This document shows, piece by piece, positions 32,890 to 44,099 of a DNA stretch of 64,000 bases. The position numbers were made by a program, and so were the translations under genes. The notes beneath the pieces were generated by a model, which was not told the origin of the DNA, made no database searches, and worked only from the letters and a program-made list of their open reading frames with translations. The stretch lies in NCBI RefSeq assembly GCF_030269925.1, contig NC_085108.1:4774001-4838000 (forward strand), written 5' to 3'. The DNA is from Bombyx mori (lineage: Eukaryota > Arthropoda > Insecta > Lepidoptera > Bombycidae). The stretch's first letter is position 1. Every line of letters starts with the position of its first letter.

Positions 32890-35800
32890 CTGGAACGAGA
32901 AAAGAAACAGCCAATGTCAAAAGACGCATTTATTTTATTAAAAATATACAAAAACAAGAATTTTCATGAATGGAAAAAAGCTAAAAAATTAATTTATCTA
33001 TGTTAGTTATATTCACAACCACATTTGCAGTCTTGATATCTTCAGAGCCATCAACTCAGTCTGTCCGACAAATATTTATTTACGTATATGAATAAAAAAA
33101 AAATGCTCGTGTTTCAAAATCATATTTGAGTACTTTTTTTTTATAATTTGGCTAACGTGTCGTAACCAAGCGTATCAACCGTCGGTTCCTTATTCAATTT
33201 AGAGATCGGTTTAAATTCAGGACTATTTTTGTCCTTCAATAATTTAAACAGAATGTTCTCGGACGTTGTTATGAAACAGCCTATTGATTGCATTCGCTGT
33301 AAATAAAAAATAATCAAGTTGAATTATTTAGAAAATGAAATTCTCAGCGATACGTTTTAGAATTTATAGAATTTTTGTATTGGCTATACAGTATCTTTTA
33401 ATGTTCGAGAAACATGCTACTTAAATTTTTAAGTATTGCATCAAACGTTTTTGGGAATTAAATTGAGTTATTAAGACGTTTTTAAGTGGACCAGAACAAT
33501 GTACTGGAACTAAATCTAAAAAACTCAAGAGAAATCTTAAGAACCCAATAAAAGGCAGATGTAACATTAAAATTTATAATATAATTTATTGGATTGTTTT
33601 GTCATCTTTCAAATTTTACTCGTTGATTTTGTTATAGTTACTCTATGCTGTTATGATTCTTAGATTAATCAGAATAACGGTCTTATTGTGTATCTCCTAT
33701 TTTTTAGTTTAGTGTACAAGTATCTAGTCAGATTTCAGTCATTTTGAATTATCTCCTTTAAAATATAGATAAACAGACTTCATATAGTTGGCTGAAAGAT
33801 ACAGTTTTGTGATAAGCCATAAAGTTTAAATGAGTTAAAATAATGTGCACAAGTTGTACCTGAAGAGCCAATCCTCTGTCCATCAGAGATCTTGAGGAGA
33901 CACCGTCAGCTAGCACATGTACTGCAATATCTCGACTCAACAAATCAATGACTGTTTGCTCTATACACACATGAGCCTGTAATATAGAAACAATGAAAAT
34001 ATTGTATTAGTAATAATAGGGTGTATCTTTAACACAAATAAACACATCTATTCAACTTTAGCCCATTACGATTATTACAATATACAAAAGCATGATCAGT
34101 GGCGTAAATCCGTCCATCCCATATTCTCTTTTAGAAGAACATGTTTAATCTAGGATAACTCAGAACTCTCAAAGAATACTCATAGAATGTTTATGCAGTA
34201 AATCATAATATCGACGCTTGAAAGGCAAACATGACTAAGCGAAAATAACTGCTTTGTACATAAATTATAGGTAATAACCATATTAAATGCGCAAAAAAAT
34301 ATATATTTCTAGGTCTATTAAAATCATTTCAATCCTACAGCTACTAGCTAGATTCGTTAAAATAAATTTTGTTTTCAAGTATTTCAACTTTAAATTAGTC
34401 TACTGTAAATTCACGCATTGTCGCTTAGTCACATTTGCCTTTCAAGCGTCGATATGAAGTTTTTGCTTTAGATCATTTAATTTCATTATTATTGGCTAAT
34501 TTTCTTAATATTTTACAATGTTAACAGAATCAAAATTCTATTAAAAACTGACTGTTTTTAGAACTGATGATAGGATTAAGGTTTAATATGATATTCAACT
34601 GTAGTACATTATGAAGATGATGACGATTTGTAATAATACATTTGATTAAGATGGTAATAAATTTGATATTGTTACCTCAATTCCAAACAAGACAATGGAG
34701 CCCAATTCAGGAACGTCCTTCTTCAAGCGTTCTTGCAACTCAGGAGTGTACATCGAAAACTTGGTCTTTTCATATACTAAAGCTGCGTCTTCTAATTTGA
34801 TGTCCTTAGTCGTGTGACCGAGACCTTTGGGGTACTGCTCGGACACGTAGACTGGTATTTTGAAATGTTTCGCTGCCTCTAACTAGAATTTAAGATATAA
34901 TTTTCTTGAAACATCAAGAACAAAGTATTTATCTATCTAGACTACTTTCAACTATCTTTCTTTGATTTTACGAATTGTTTAAGTTTCATGAAGCCATCAT
35001 GCGGATTTGTTTAAAGTGTGGGAAAACTGTTGTACAATATTTTCAAGGTGGAAGACAGTATTTACTTTGTGAAGACTATGAGCTCCATTAATAAATTTAT
35101 CAGGTGTGCCAAGAACTTTTTCCATCATTAATGCAAGAAAATAAAACCCATAGTGTACTCTGTAATCATTATAAGTCATTCAATGCGATATAAGCAATGA
35201 ACCTTAAATCGCTTCATTAGCTAGTATAAAGATATACTTGAGTAAAATAAGAACTGTTGACAGTAGAAAGTACTTCCAGCAAAATAATTGATAAATTAAT
35301 ATTTGTTTTTCATTTGGCAATAAATTTTTAGTGTCAATTTTGTTTATGCCTTAGTGTACGTTTTTAAGTGGATTACCATCATCATTATCGTCAATCATCT
35401 CTGAAGTATTTTTTGTGGATATTTGTATAAAGTCCCATAAAGTTTTCTTTGTAAATATGGATGCTGAAATTTTTATATTGTCGATACTGAATTTGATATT
35501 CAGATATTGAACTCGTCTTCTTTTAATATATCGTAAAATGAGATACCTAAAGTATCATCAGTTTAAGAATTGCCCTGTCCCAGGATAAGCGAGAGTGATG
35601 ATAGTATATAGTTTTTACTAGTTTTAGTACTTAGAAATTTGTGCTAAAAAAGGCCTTATAATTTATGGCTCTTTTGGCTTTTTCCACGTGACCGGTCAAA
35701 GGCCGTCTTTCAATTAGAACTCAAAACAATATCTAACAAAACATACCTACTTATATACTCGCAAAACTTACCAACTCTGATATCGTACCGGTTTTAGTGA

Positions 35801-36043
35801 GCGGTTCCAAGTAACCGCTTTATTTATTTGCACGAAAACATATTTAATGCTTTTATTATTTTCTTATCACGAAGTTACATAACGATTTAATCAGTAAACA
35901 CAACATACCATCTTATTAGCAACTTTTACAACCTCTCCAAAATGCTTTACGTGAGGCCTGAAGGTCTCTTGAATGTCACATAATAGAAAAGCAGTGTTTT
36001 TAGCTTCTAACGCACCTAATTTTATTATATTACGAGCAGCCAT
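32746..36043 (-). CDS. isochorismatase-domain cysteine hydrolase (ISOC type) with alternative last exons
   Basis: A member of the isochorismatase-like (cysteine hydrolase) superfamily; animal ISOC proteins have no settled substrate. Common exons on the minus strand are 36043-35909, 34882-34676 and 33976-33860. The terminal exon is either 33296-33141 (204 residues in total) or 32889-32746 (200 residues), and both fit the family length. The expected catalytic triad is visible: Asp23 in LLCDIQE, a Lys in EKTKFSM (Lys84 by alignment with ISOC proteins) and Cys118 in AHVCIEQT at the start of exon 3. All splice sites are GT/AG in phase 0. No signal peptide or membrane segment is seen, so a cytosolic enzyme is likely. 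The gene converges on COPZ, with 262 bases between stop codons. Function beyond hydrolase-fold membership is unknown. Confidence 0.92.
33075..33080 (-). promoter_or_regulatory. poly(A) signal for ISOC-type proximal isoform
   Basis: AATAAA on the minus strand 61 bases after the stop of terminal exon A, between the two terminal exons. Confidence 0.55.
33141..33296 (-). CDS. ISOC-type gene alternative terminal exon A (proximal)
   Basis: Acceptor tttacag. 51 residues beginning RMQSIGCFITTSENILFKLL and ending DTLAKL, then TAA. It is clearly paralogous to the exon 250 bases further on: the first 35 residues align without gaps and are about 75% identical, then the tails diverge. An AATAAA on this strand lies 61 bases after the stop, so this exon could end transcripts by itself. 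Confidence 0.88.
   Translation of the reverse strand, partial: RMQSIGCFITTSENILFKLLKDKNSPEFKPISKLNKEPTVDTLGYDTLAKL
33860..33976 (-). CDS. ISOC-type gene exon 3
   Basis: Acceptor attacag. 39 codons beginning AHVCIEQT (the nucleophile Cys) and ending MDRGLALQ; donor gtacaa. Phase 0, so it can join either downstream terminal exon in frame. Confidence 0.92.
34208..34455. mobile_element. MITE in ISOC-type intron 2
   Basis: Arms 34208-34246 and 34417-34455 are reverse complements with few mismatches (atcgacgcttgaaaggcaaa conserved). About 250 bp in total. Confidence 0.8.
34676..34882 (-). CDS. ISOC-type gene exon 2
   Basis: Acceptor ttctag. 69 codons from LEAAKHFKIPVYVSEQYPKG to LGSIVLFGIE; donor gtaaca. 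It carries the EKTKFSM segment with the proposed catalytic Lys. Confidence 0.92.
35909..36043 (-). CDS. ISOC-type gene exon 1 (start codon)
   Basis: Begins MAARNIIKLGALEAKNTAFL, then LCDIQE with the proposed catalytic Asp, and ends VVKVANKM at a gtatgt donor. 45 codons, phase 0. Confidence 0.92.
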
Positions 36044-36542
36044 TTCTATTATTGCTTTAAAAATTTACGAGAAAACAAACGATGCCGGATAAAAAGATAA
36101 AAATTAAGTTTTGACATTTTGAACATTTTGTTTATTTCGTCAGTTGGATAGGCAAAGGAAGTATAAGTTCATACAGGAAACTTCGGAACAAAAACCGATT
36201 CCACCACTATTTGTATGTAAAGTAATTTAAATTCGTACGAAATTAAATGAAATAGAATGGAATTAAATGAGGCGATATTATAATATATTGTATAGGTGTT
36301 TGATTAGATGAAATTAAATGATCATTCAGTACAGCGACGCTAAAAAAAATAGAAGTCAATATACTATTTTTAAAAATTGAGAAGTCACTACGGTAATTTC
36401 ATTTCATTTTTCCACCTTCTTAAAGACGCTAAGAAACAAAAAGGAATAATATTGACATACGCTTAAATCCGTCTTTTTATGTTTGAGAGATTACTGGTGG
36501 CCCCGAGGCCTTTCCAGTTTTATCAGGGCAGGTGTAGTTATC

Positions 36543-36589
36543 ACCGATTTCTAGACTCTTCTTCAGGGAAAAAGAGTCTAGAAATCGGT
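36543..36589. repeat. 18-bp perfect hairpin
   Basis: Arms 36543-36560 (accgatttctagactctt) and 36572-36589 with an 11-base loop. It follows a LINE-tail-like segment (gattactggtggccccgagg, also at 4970). Confidence 0.85.
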
Positions 36590-36653
36590 TTCAAGAGAGC
36601 TTTCATTAAATTCTGTACATAATAAAAAATCGCTTCATTACATACAATTGCCA

Positions 36654-36930
36654 TTCCGCTGGGCTCAAAATTGTTACCGTGGATATCGCATCAGCTGCAA
36701 TCTGGGCGCGCCATACTGGAGACTTAGTTTCACCCCAACCACCGGTCTACGGACTGTCTAGTTGGTTCTCCCAGTCACGGGTTAGGTCCTCAAGTGACCG
36801 TCAGCGAGAGGAGACTGCCTCTTCACAGGGGCCAGAGCTAGACGAAGGGCCCACTCCGGCCCCCGACTCGACGGATGCCCCGTCCACCTAACCCAACCGC
36901 CCGAATTTCAAAGTAATTAAAAAAAAAACA
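36654..36930 (+). pseudogene. A-tailed GC-rich segment with an ORF, LINE end or retrocopy
   Basis: A frame 36679-36891 starts MDIASAAIWARHTGD and ends TPAPDSTDAPST. It is followed by 20 bases and an A run. It is much GC-richer than its surroundings and low in complexity at the end. I do not recognise it; the A tail suggests a reverse-transcribed insert. Confidence 0.35.
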
Positions 36931-37049
36931 ATCACATAGAACATCTACTTAGAATTTATGTTCAGATCGGGTACACACGAAGAACAAAAATAAAAGTTAA
37001 GAACTTACCAATACTATATACATTTGTATGTATATTGTATATTGTATAT

Positions 37050-37397
37050 TGTAAATAGACATGCTTTAACAAAAACGGACTTCAAATAGAAGAAAAAAGA
37101 TATTCCAAAACCAGTTAATATACACTAAAAACAACAATCATTGAAATCGGTTGGCGTGATATTGAGTTATTCATCTATTTGTCGCACACGTACTTAAATC
37201 AAATTTAAGACTTATATGGTTTTCTCATGGATACCGCTATCAGAACTGGACTAAATTGAAATGGGACCACACGGGAAGCGTCAGCTTTCTAATAAAAAAA
37301 GAATCATCAAAATCGATTCAACCAGTCAAAATATATGAGGCAACAAACGTAAAAAAAAATACAGTCGCGATCCTCCTTTTTTAAAGTCGGCTAAAAA
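37050..37397. repeat. dispersed repeat E, copy 1
   Basis: About 350 bp matching 44818-45176 in the same orientation; starts attgtaaatagacatg and ends aaagtcggct. A (tgtatat)n microsatellite precedes it at 37023-37055. Confidence 0.75.
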
Positions 37398-37537
37398 TAA
37401 ACACGTAACCGATGAAGTAAATAGTGAAGAAAAAAAAACAAAACTTTTTTGCATTTCTAATCGACATCTGGCGGTCTGGTCACTAAAATAGACTCTCGAA
37501 AAAAGGGATGCCCTATGAGTAAAACGAAATCGATTTA

Positions 37538-37816
37538 TTATCGATTTTTCACAATTTCATCTTCACATTCGTCCAATTTGTTAGTGACGCTGAGAGTAAA
37601 GGATATCGCCTTATTAGTACATTCCGGCTCAAGTAGACCTGTGTAGGATAACTTGTATTCTAAATTTGCGATGGATGACAGCATCAAATGTGGTTCATTT
37701 AAGCCAGATACCCTAAGCTTATTCGCCCAAAATCTCTGACACACAATGATCGATGATCTATAAAAATATCTCATCCAAAAATCGATTTTATGGAACTTAA
37801 AAGCAACGCGATGCAT
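37538..37816 (-). CDS. unidentified ORF, 92 codons
   Basis: Reads MHRVAFKFHKIDFWMRYFYR to LDECEDEIVKNR, with SGLNEPHLMLSSIANLEYKL in the middle. Composition is balanced, unlike the lysine- and phenylalanine-rich chance ORFs around it, so it could be an exon or a relic of a coding sequence. No family is recognised. It is not linked to a clear neighbour and may be chance. Confidence 0.25.
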   Translation of the reverse strand: MHRVAFKFHKIDFWMRYFYRSSIIVCQRFWANKLRVSGLNEPHLMLSSIANLEYKLSYTGLLEPECTNKAISFTLSVTNKLDECEDEIVKNR

Positions 37817-38142
37817 CCCTACTTAGCAGTACACGTCAGTAATCTTTTGATGCAGCCGAATCGAATTACAAAAGATTTCCTGCATTTGCCATCAAATGTC
37901 TTAAAATTAGATGCGTGACCGACTTAATTAATTTGAATATGTAAATAAAATAAAAGATTTAAGTCTCTAAAAAAGTAAATCTACTCACAGTACGCTACCT
38001 ACAAACTTTTTATTCGATTTTCATCGGTATTGACAGGTGGTAGATTTAATTAAAAACGTTTATTATTTCCAAAGCTTGTATTGGAGGTTAATCAATAACT
38101 CGAAGTTTTGGCGGGAATACATATTATAGCGGAATTTTTTAT

Positions 38143-38705
38143 TTTATTTTTCCCTACCTATGTTGATAGCGTTGAGAAGCTATTTCAGCTTCTCATTGAC
38201 GTGTAGGTGAGTTCACGGGGCTCAAACCAGGAGTGTTGCTAACACTGGCCCTAGCAAGAGCAGTGCTCCGCAGAATCTACCACTAGATGGGAAACGCGAC
38301 CCACTGAGAAGATCCGGTGAGAAATTCAGTAGGTTGTGTCTATGGGTTGATTTACTCGCCGAGCCCTTGGTCGCAAGGACGGTGTCCGGTGGTTGAGGTA
38401 CCTAAGCACCGTTAATGGATCGGGAGGATCCGCCATGACGTGTTTAGGGCGACGTCGACTGTTTACCAGTCGGTCCACAGGATCGGGTATGTAATTACCG
38501 GCGGCCACGACAAGAGGGTTTTCATGCCATGCCGCCTTCTCAAAGTGGCGCAATGATACCGACTGTAGACACTTACTGACTGAGTCAAGCTCCAGGTCAT
38601 CATGGAGATCCACGTTCCTTAGAAACCATGGTGCTCCGACGGCTATCCTGCAAAAACGGGATTGAATAACTTGAAAGGGTTTCAAGTTAATGCGGGCTGC
38701 GGGGC
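38143..38705 (-). mobile_element. jockey-type LINE 3' end
   Basis: Second copy with coding part 38685-38326 (VIQSRFCRIAVGAPWFLRNV onward) and the same 3' UTR. It differs by small deletions. Confidence 0.85.
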
Positions 38706-38792
38706 GGCGAAGTTATTAGTGTTTTCAATAAGTTAGTCTAGCCTTCCGCTACTTGGATGTAATCGTTGACGGTGGATTCAAGTGTGGATTAT

Positions 38793-39281
38793 TGTGCTTA
38801 GTGCGAGTTTTTTAACGTTCTCGATAGCGTAAGAGTTAAAACAATTTTTTTTTTTATTGCTTAGTTGGGTGGACGAGCGTGCAGCCCACCTGGTGTTAAG
38901 TGGTTACTGGAGCCCATAGACATCCACAACGTAAATGCGACACCCACCTTGAGATAAAAGTTCTAAGGTCTCAAGTATAGTAACGACGGCTGCCCCACCC
39001 TTCAAATCGCAACGCATTACTGCTTCACGGCAGAAATAGGCAGGTTGGTGGTACCCACCCGCGCGGACTCACAAGAGGTCCTACCACCAGTAATTACGCA
39101 AATTATAATTTTGCGGGTTTCATTTTTATTACACGATGCTATTCCTTCACCGTGGAAGTTAATCGTGAACATTTATGCAATTGGAACGCTCCTAGTGGCA
39201 AACGTAGCCAAACGTTCCAACTTCATACAAATTGAGTTAGCTTTTACGCTATCGAAAATTAAAAAACTCGCATTAAGCATA
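38793..39281. mobile_element. family R MITE interrupted by Bm1
   Basis: Left end tgcttagtgcgagttttttaa and right end (reversed) tgcttaatgcgagttttttaa are terminal inverted repeats of roughly 40 bp; a minus-strand Bm1 (38848-39173) sits inside. Confidence 0.65.
38848..39173 (-). mobile_element. Bm1 SINE, head truncated
   Basis: Inverted tail, whole body, and part of the middle (cgcaaattataattttgcgg). Confidence 0.85.
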
Positions 39282-40031
39282 CTGGTCCTCCTTCGTCTCC
39301 CTGATTTCCTTCTTTCCTTCCTGCCTTCGACTTTGCCTGTGATCATAATTTCTTCAAAATTATCTTCGTGTTGCCTGACAATGTGCCCAAAGTACTTTAG
39401 GATTCGCTTGAGGCAGTAGCTAGAAAGTTTTGTTTCGATTCAGAGCTATGCTATTGGTTTGAAGTGCCCTTTGCGAAATCCACAGCATTTTCCTCCAGCA
39501 CCACATCGCAAAGGCATCAACCCAAGTGTCAGCCCTACTTATGTATAAAGTACTGTAATCTATATTATATGAGATATATAAAAAACTAGAATTCGAAATT
39601 TGTTCGAAAAGTTACCAAAAACAAAAATGTTGCAATATAATAAAAATATCCCTCTATTACTAAATTTTTGAAATCCAATTACAAAGAGGCGATCGGTTAC
39701 TAAGCACGTTTCCTCCTTAGTCAAATTTCGACCTCTAATTGCTACGAAAATAAAACCTTAATGGTTAAACGGCCCCGAAATACATTTACGAACTGACGAG
39801 CTGTGTAAACGGTTGAAAAACAGAACGTACCAATTAACTTGAGCCCTATTCTTTAAGTGCAGGCTTGCGGTCATGGCTCATTTAAAACGGCGTTACGTAT
39901 TTTTGGATGTACATCCATAAATTTCAGTGGACACGTCTCGGACTAAATCATTTTAACGCTAAACCGGAGTCGGGGTGACGGTATTACGAAATTTACACGG
40001 CACGATACGATTTTTTCTTTATCTACTTATA

Positions 40032-40272
40032 CTAGCTGGCCCGGCAAACGTTCTTTTGCCATATAAATTATTTCTAAGAAAGATAACTAATCTAGATACC
40101 GACTGCAGCGCCATCTGCTGGGCCGATTTGTAAATTTAAACCATTCTCCAATCCACCTGAAGGTACACAGAAAATTTCATTAAAATCGTTTAGGAGAAGT
40201 TCAAATCGTCCAGCCGTTTAGGAGAAGTTCAGTGACAAACACACGTACAGAAGAAATATATATATATAAAGA
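40032..40272 (-). mobile_element. Helitron-like non-autonomous element
   Basis: On the minus strand it starts TCTTTATATATA and ends gccgggccagCTAG. Inside, cgtttaggagaagttcaa is duplicated 27 bases apart. Confidence 0.7.
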
Positions 40273-40324
40273 TTTGTGTCGTAACGTTGATTTTTCCCCT
40301 CTAAATAATCGTTGGTAACTTAAG

Positions 40325-40648
40325 GGGCTATTCGAACTACTCGCGGACTGATAGGTGAGCTCACGGGCTCAAACGGATAGAGTTTGATGAAAGCTCACAG
40401 TTTTTGTGGCCACCACGGACGACTTACTTATTAAATGTGTCCACGACTCTCGGAAACACAACCCAGTGAGTTTCTCGTGGGTTCTGCTCAGTGGGTCGCA
40501 GGTGGGTGGTAGATTCAGCAACGTACATCTCTTGTTAGGGCAGATGTTAGCAATTCTCGCAGACTTAGCCTCGTTAACTCGCCCTCCGCGCTCTGTGATG
40601 CCCGAATAAACGCTCTAGGCTACTGGCATTTAGTTATGCAACAATAAA
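40325..40648. mobile_element. jockey-type LINE fragments in opposite orientation
   Basis: 40325-40390 is minus strand (ggtgagctcacgggctcaaa) and 40459-40648 is plus (ccagtgagtttctcgtgggt on). They form an imperfect inverted pair. Confidence 0.6.
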
Positions 40649-41884
40649 GATTAATTTCTGTCCACCGAAGGCTGAAGTAGGCAGAACAGAATATAACCTT
40701 ATCCGGTGATACGGTTATATTTACCTTATTGCTTGACTTGCTTATTTATCGTTCTTTTGCAAATAAAAATCGTATGTTATAAACGTCTTAATGTCGTCGC
40801 GTGCAGAATGACACGTCCCAGAACACGTATCTACTCAAATACTTGACTATAAATATGAAAATGGTATACACACAAAATTTTATATTGAATGATTAAGTAT
40901 TTTGAATGTGTTTTATATCTTTCTGAAAATGACAAAGCGGGCAGACTTTACTAGCATTTCTTTTCTCATTTGTCAATAAGTACCAACCATGAGATTTGAG
41001 GTTGAAGTAGTCTCAATTGAATGACGACTGTCACTCTCTTCAAACTGGAAGGCATGACTGCTTCACGGCAGAACGGTAATTATCTTTGTTGACTGACAAT
41101 CGCTCTAGCACCAGTCCAATAATAACTGAGTCCAATCTCTAATAAAACAAAATCATTTCATTTCGCTCTATAGGTATCATCTTTTATGTAACAGAATCTG
41201 TGCATACTTAAGCACCGAATAACTGAAGATTATTATAAACTCGATATTGGCAACATTGGCGTGGTTGCAAGCCAAAAAAAAAAAAAGATTTGTGTCATCA
41301 CTATCATTTACTCAAGACAATTTTATATACTGGGTATAGGTTATATAGTGATTACTTTCTAAAACATTTACGAGTATTGTTGTTAGTGTGTATTCAAATT
41401 CAATTGGTAACCACCTAAGTTCAGTTAGGTCTTGAAGATCGTTTGCCTTTCGAAGCTAGTAGAAAAAAGAGACAATGTCCGTAACAGCTGCTAAAACATA
41501 ACCATAGAGTTAACATAACCGAACAAAATTCCTATAGCCAAACGTCTCTGGAACGTAGGATGTAGACGGGAGGCCTTTGCCTGGTAATGTGACGTAATAA
41601 TAAAAAAGACAAACACAATTACGTTGAATGCATTGTTGAACTCATGGAGTTAATAAGTACCTGTTGAACTTAATTAATGTTTTAACGTTGTCACTTTGTC
41701 GGCATTCCGTTTGTGAATCCAGTATGAAGATATACTAATGTTTCTGTTTATCACACCGTAAAGTTTTGTAGATGTTTTTTTTAATAATATTTATTGACTT
41801 TTGATTAAAGAAAATGAGAGGAATGTCGTAGCGATTGATGGCTAACGAGAGATGAATTTGGAGAATACCAAATTTTCGAAAGTA

Positions 41885-42363
41885 TAGTGCAATAGCGTGC
41901 GATAGCGTAAAAGTTAACTCAATTTTTGAAGTGAAACTTCCTTATCGGCGTTGGAAAAAAATTTACCGTCACATTTTTCGGTTACGCGTCACATTTTTCC
42001 GTTACGCGCCATCTTTTTTGTATTCATGTCTATGATAATAAAATCCTTTTGTTTAAACTTTATCTAATTTAACTTTTTTGTATTCATGTCTATGATAATA
42101 AAATCCTTTTGTTTAAACTTTACCTAATTTAACTTTATTTAACCAATTTCTAGAAAGTTGCATGTAGATCATTTTTCGAAAAATAAGGCCATAAAGAAGT
42201 TTCACTTCTTACGTGTGTACACTAGTACACGCACACATTTTTTTTTTTATACAGTTGGACCGTCTCGCCTACGTTTGCCGCTAGGGGCGCTGTTCCAACT
42301 CCATACAATATAGAATTCGCTTTTACGCGAACGAGAAGTTAAAAAACTCGCACTAAGCACACT
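41885..42363. repeat. family R MITE, degenerate copy with internal tandem repeats
   Basis: Left end gtgcgatagcgtaaaagtta and right end ttaaaaaactcgcactaagc resemble 38793-39281. Inside are two 20-bp units (41961-42000) and a 60-bp direct repeat (42013-42132). Confidence 0.5.
42013..42132. repeat. 60-bp tandem duplication
   Basis: Two successive 60-base units starting ttttttgtattcatgtctat, differing at one base near the end (t/c). Confidence 0.9.
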
Positions 42364-42382
42364 GAACCATATGATAGGCGCA

Positions 42383-42522
42383 ATCCACTAAGTTTCTCGT
42401 CGGATTTTCATAGTAGGACGCGATTCCGATCCGGTGGTAATTTGAGAGAAGCACTGCTCTCACTGGGCTTAGCAATTCTCTCAGGTTGAGCCTTAGAGGA
42501 CCAACGATTAGGTAGGAAAAAA
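42383..42522 (+). mobile_element. jockey-type LINE 3' end
   Basis: ccactaagtttctcgtcgga to taggtaggaaaaaaa, with an internal deletion. Confidence 0.7.
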
Positions 42523-42582
42523 ATCGTGTCGGAGGCAACGGAGGTGTGATAAGTCGAATATCACTGTCAATATTGATTTTTT

Positions 42583-42827
42583 ACTGGTGGTAGGACGTAT
42601 TGTGAGTCCGCGCGAGTAAGTACCACCATCCCGCCTATTTCTGCCGTGAAGCAATTATGCGTGTCGGCTTGAAGGGTGGGGCAGCCGTTGTAACTATACT
42701 TGAGACCTTAGAACTTATATCTCAAGGTGTGTGAAGCATTTACGTTATAGATGTCTATGGGCTTCAGTAACCACTCAACACCAGGTGGACTGTGAGCTCG
42801 TCCGCCCATCTAAGCAATAAAAAAAAA
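42583..42827 (+). mobile_element. Bm1 SINE body
   Basis: actggtggtaggacgtattg to the A tail. Confidence 0.85.
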
Positions 42828-44099
42828 TTGAGTCGTGAAATGTTCGTGAAATAACAATCAAATTACACTTCGGTGTGAAGTAGTGCCATACAAAGGTCAC
42901 TGGATCTCAATGCATTGTGTTACAGCATTTGAAACTAAAGGCGCGGGTATCTTAAGAATCTCACACAGCGCCGTCGAGACTAGAAATAATAAACGCCACG
43001 TCAATATCGCAGCCTTGAACAAAGGGTTCCGTATTATTTATAATATTACATCCAACAACCTGACAAAAGGGACATGTGATTTATTACGATTATTATTACA
43101 TATTGTTGTATTATTGTTGGTAGCATGATCGACTCACCTTAAGTTCCTTTATGTCGTCTATTGAATTCCCTTTATGTTTTAGGTATGTCATTTGCCTTTT
43201 AAAATAACAAAAAAAATTTACACTATGTACTTTTAAATAAATTTAAATAAATTTATTTTCTTACACTATTTTTAATTCAAATTTATTAAAATTTATTTTC
43301 TATTTTTTAGTTGGATTGTCTATAAAAGCGTAGTTTGTTAGTTTTTTTACACAATTTTTTTAATTATTCATTGTTTAGTTGACTTTCAATTTTTTTTTTT
43401 TTCATTTTTTCTTAAATATTAATGTTAATAAGTATACCAAATTTCAAGTTAATCTGACATTTTGAAGGGCGTCAAAATCATGTTAAAAAATTCCGTTACA
43501 TACTAACATACATACGTCTGAAGCTAATAAAAGCGTATTAAAAAAGCACCGGTTTTATCTCGGCCCACGCGTTCAATGAAGCCGAAAATCATAGATTGAG
43601 GAACCCTAAAATCCTGCGGCAAATTGAACAACGTTACGAATCGATTTAATACACAATGACTTCTTAATTGTCGTTCTTGGTACGTTTTTATTCGGGCCCC
43701 GATATAATAGGAGGGTTTTTATGTGCACCGTACATTCTGATTAATTGTAATGTCAAAGAGAAAAGTGTTGAGTTAATTAATTGATTTATCGAGTAACAAG
43801 TCTCTCTTAAGTACTCAGGATGAGTTATGTTTTGTTTAATAATCAGTTTGAGAATCTTTAAATACTTAATTATTTTTTATTATTTGCATCATCTTTACAC
43901 TCTTGAGTGTGTGTACTTTACTTAATTTTACAGGTTTGGAAATGCTTCATTAACCCTTTCAGCGCTGAGCTAATTTTCACAGTTTTTTTTTTTCAAAAAT
44001 TATATAGGGATTTTCGTAAAAAAGTACTTTATAAAAAACTATACTCAAGCTGCTAAAAACAGAAAAAACTCAACGTCTATACACAACCTGCCTACAAAG

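Noticed and set aside
34997..35179. 60-codon minus-strand frame in ISOC-type intron 1
   Set aside because: It has no similarity to the family and would not be needed: exons 1 and 2 join in frame without it.
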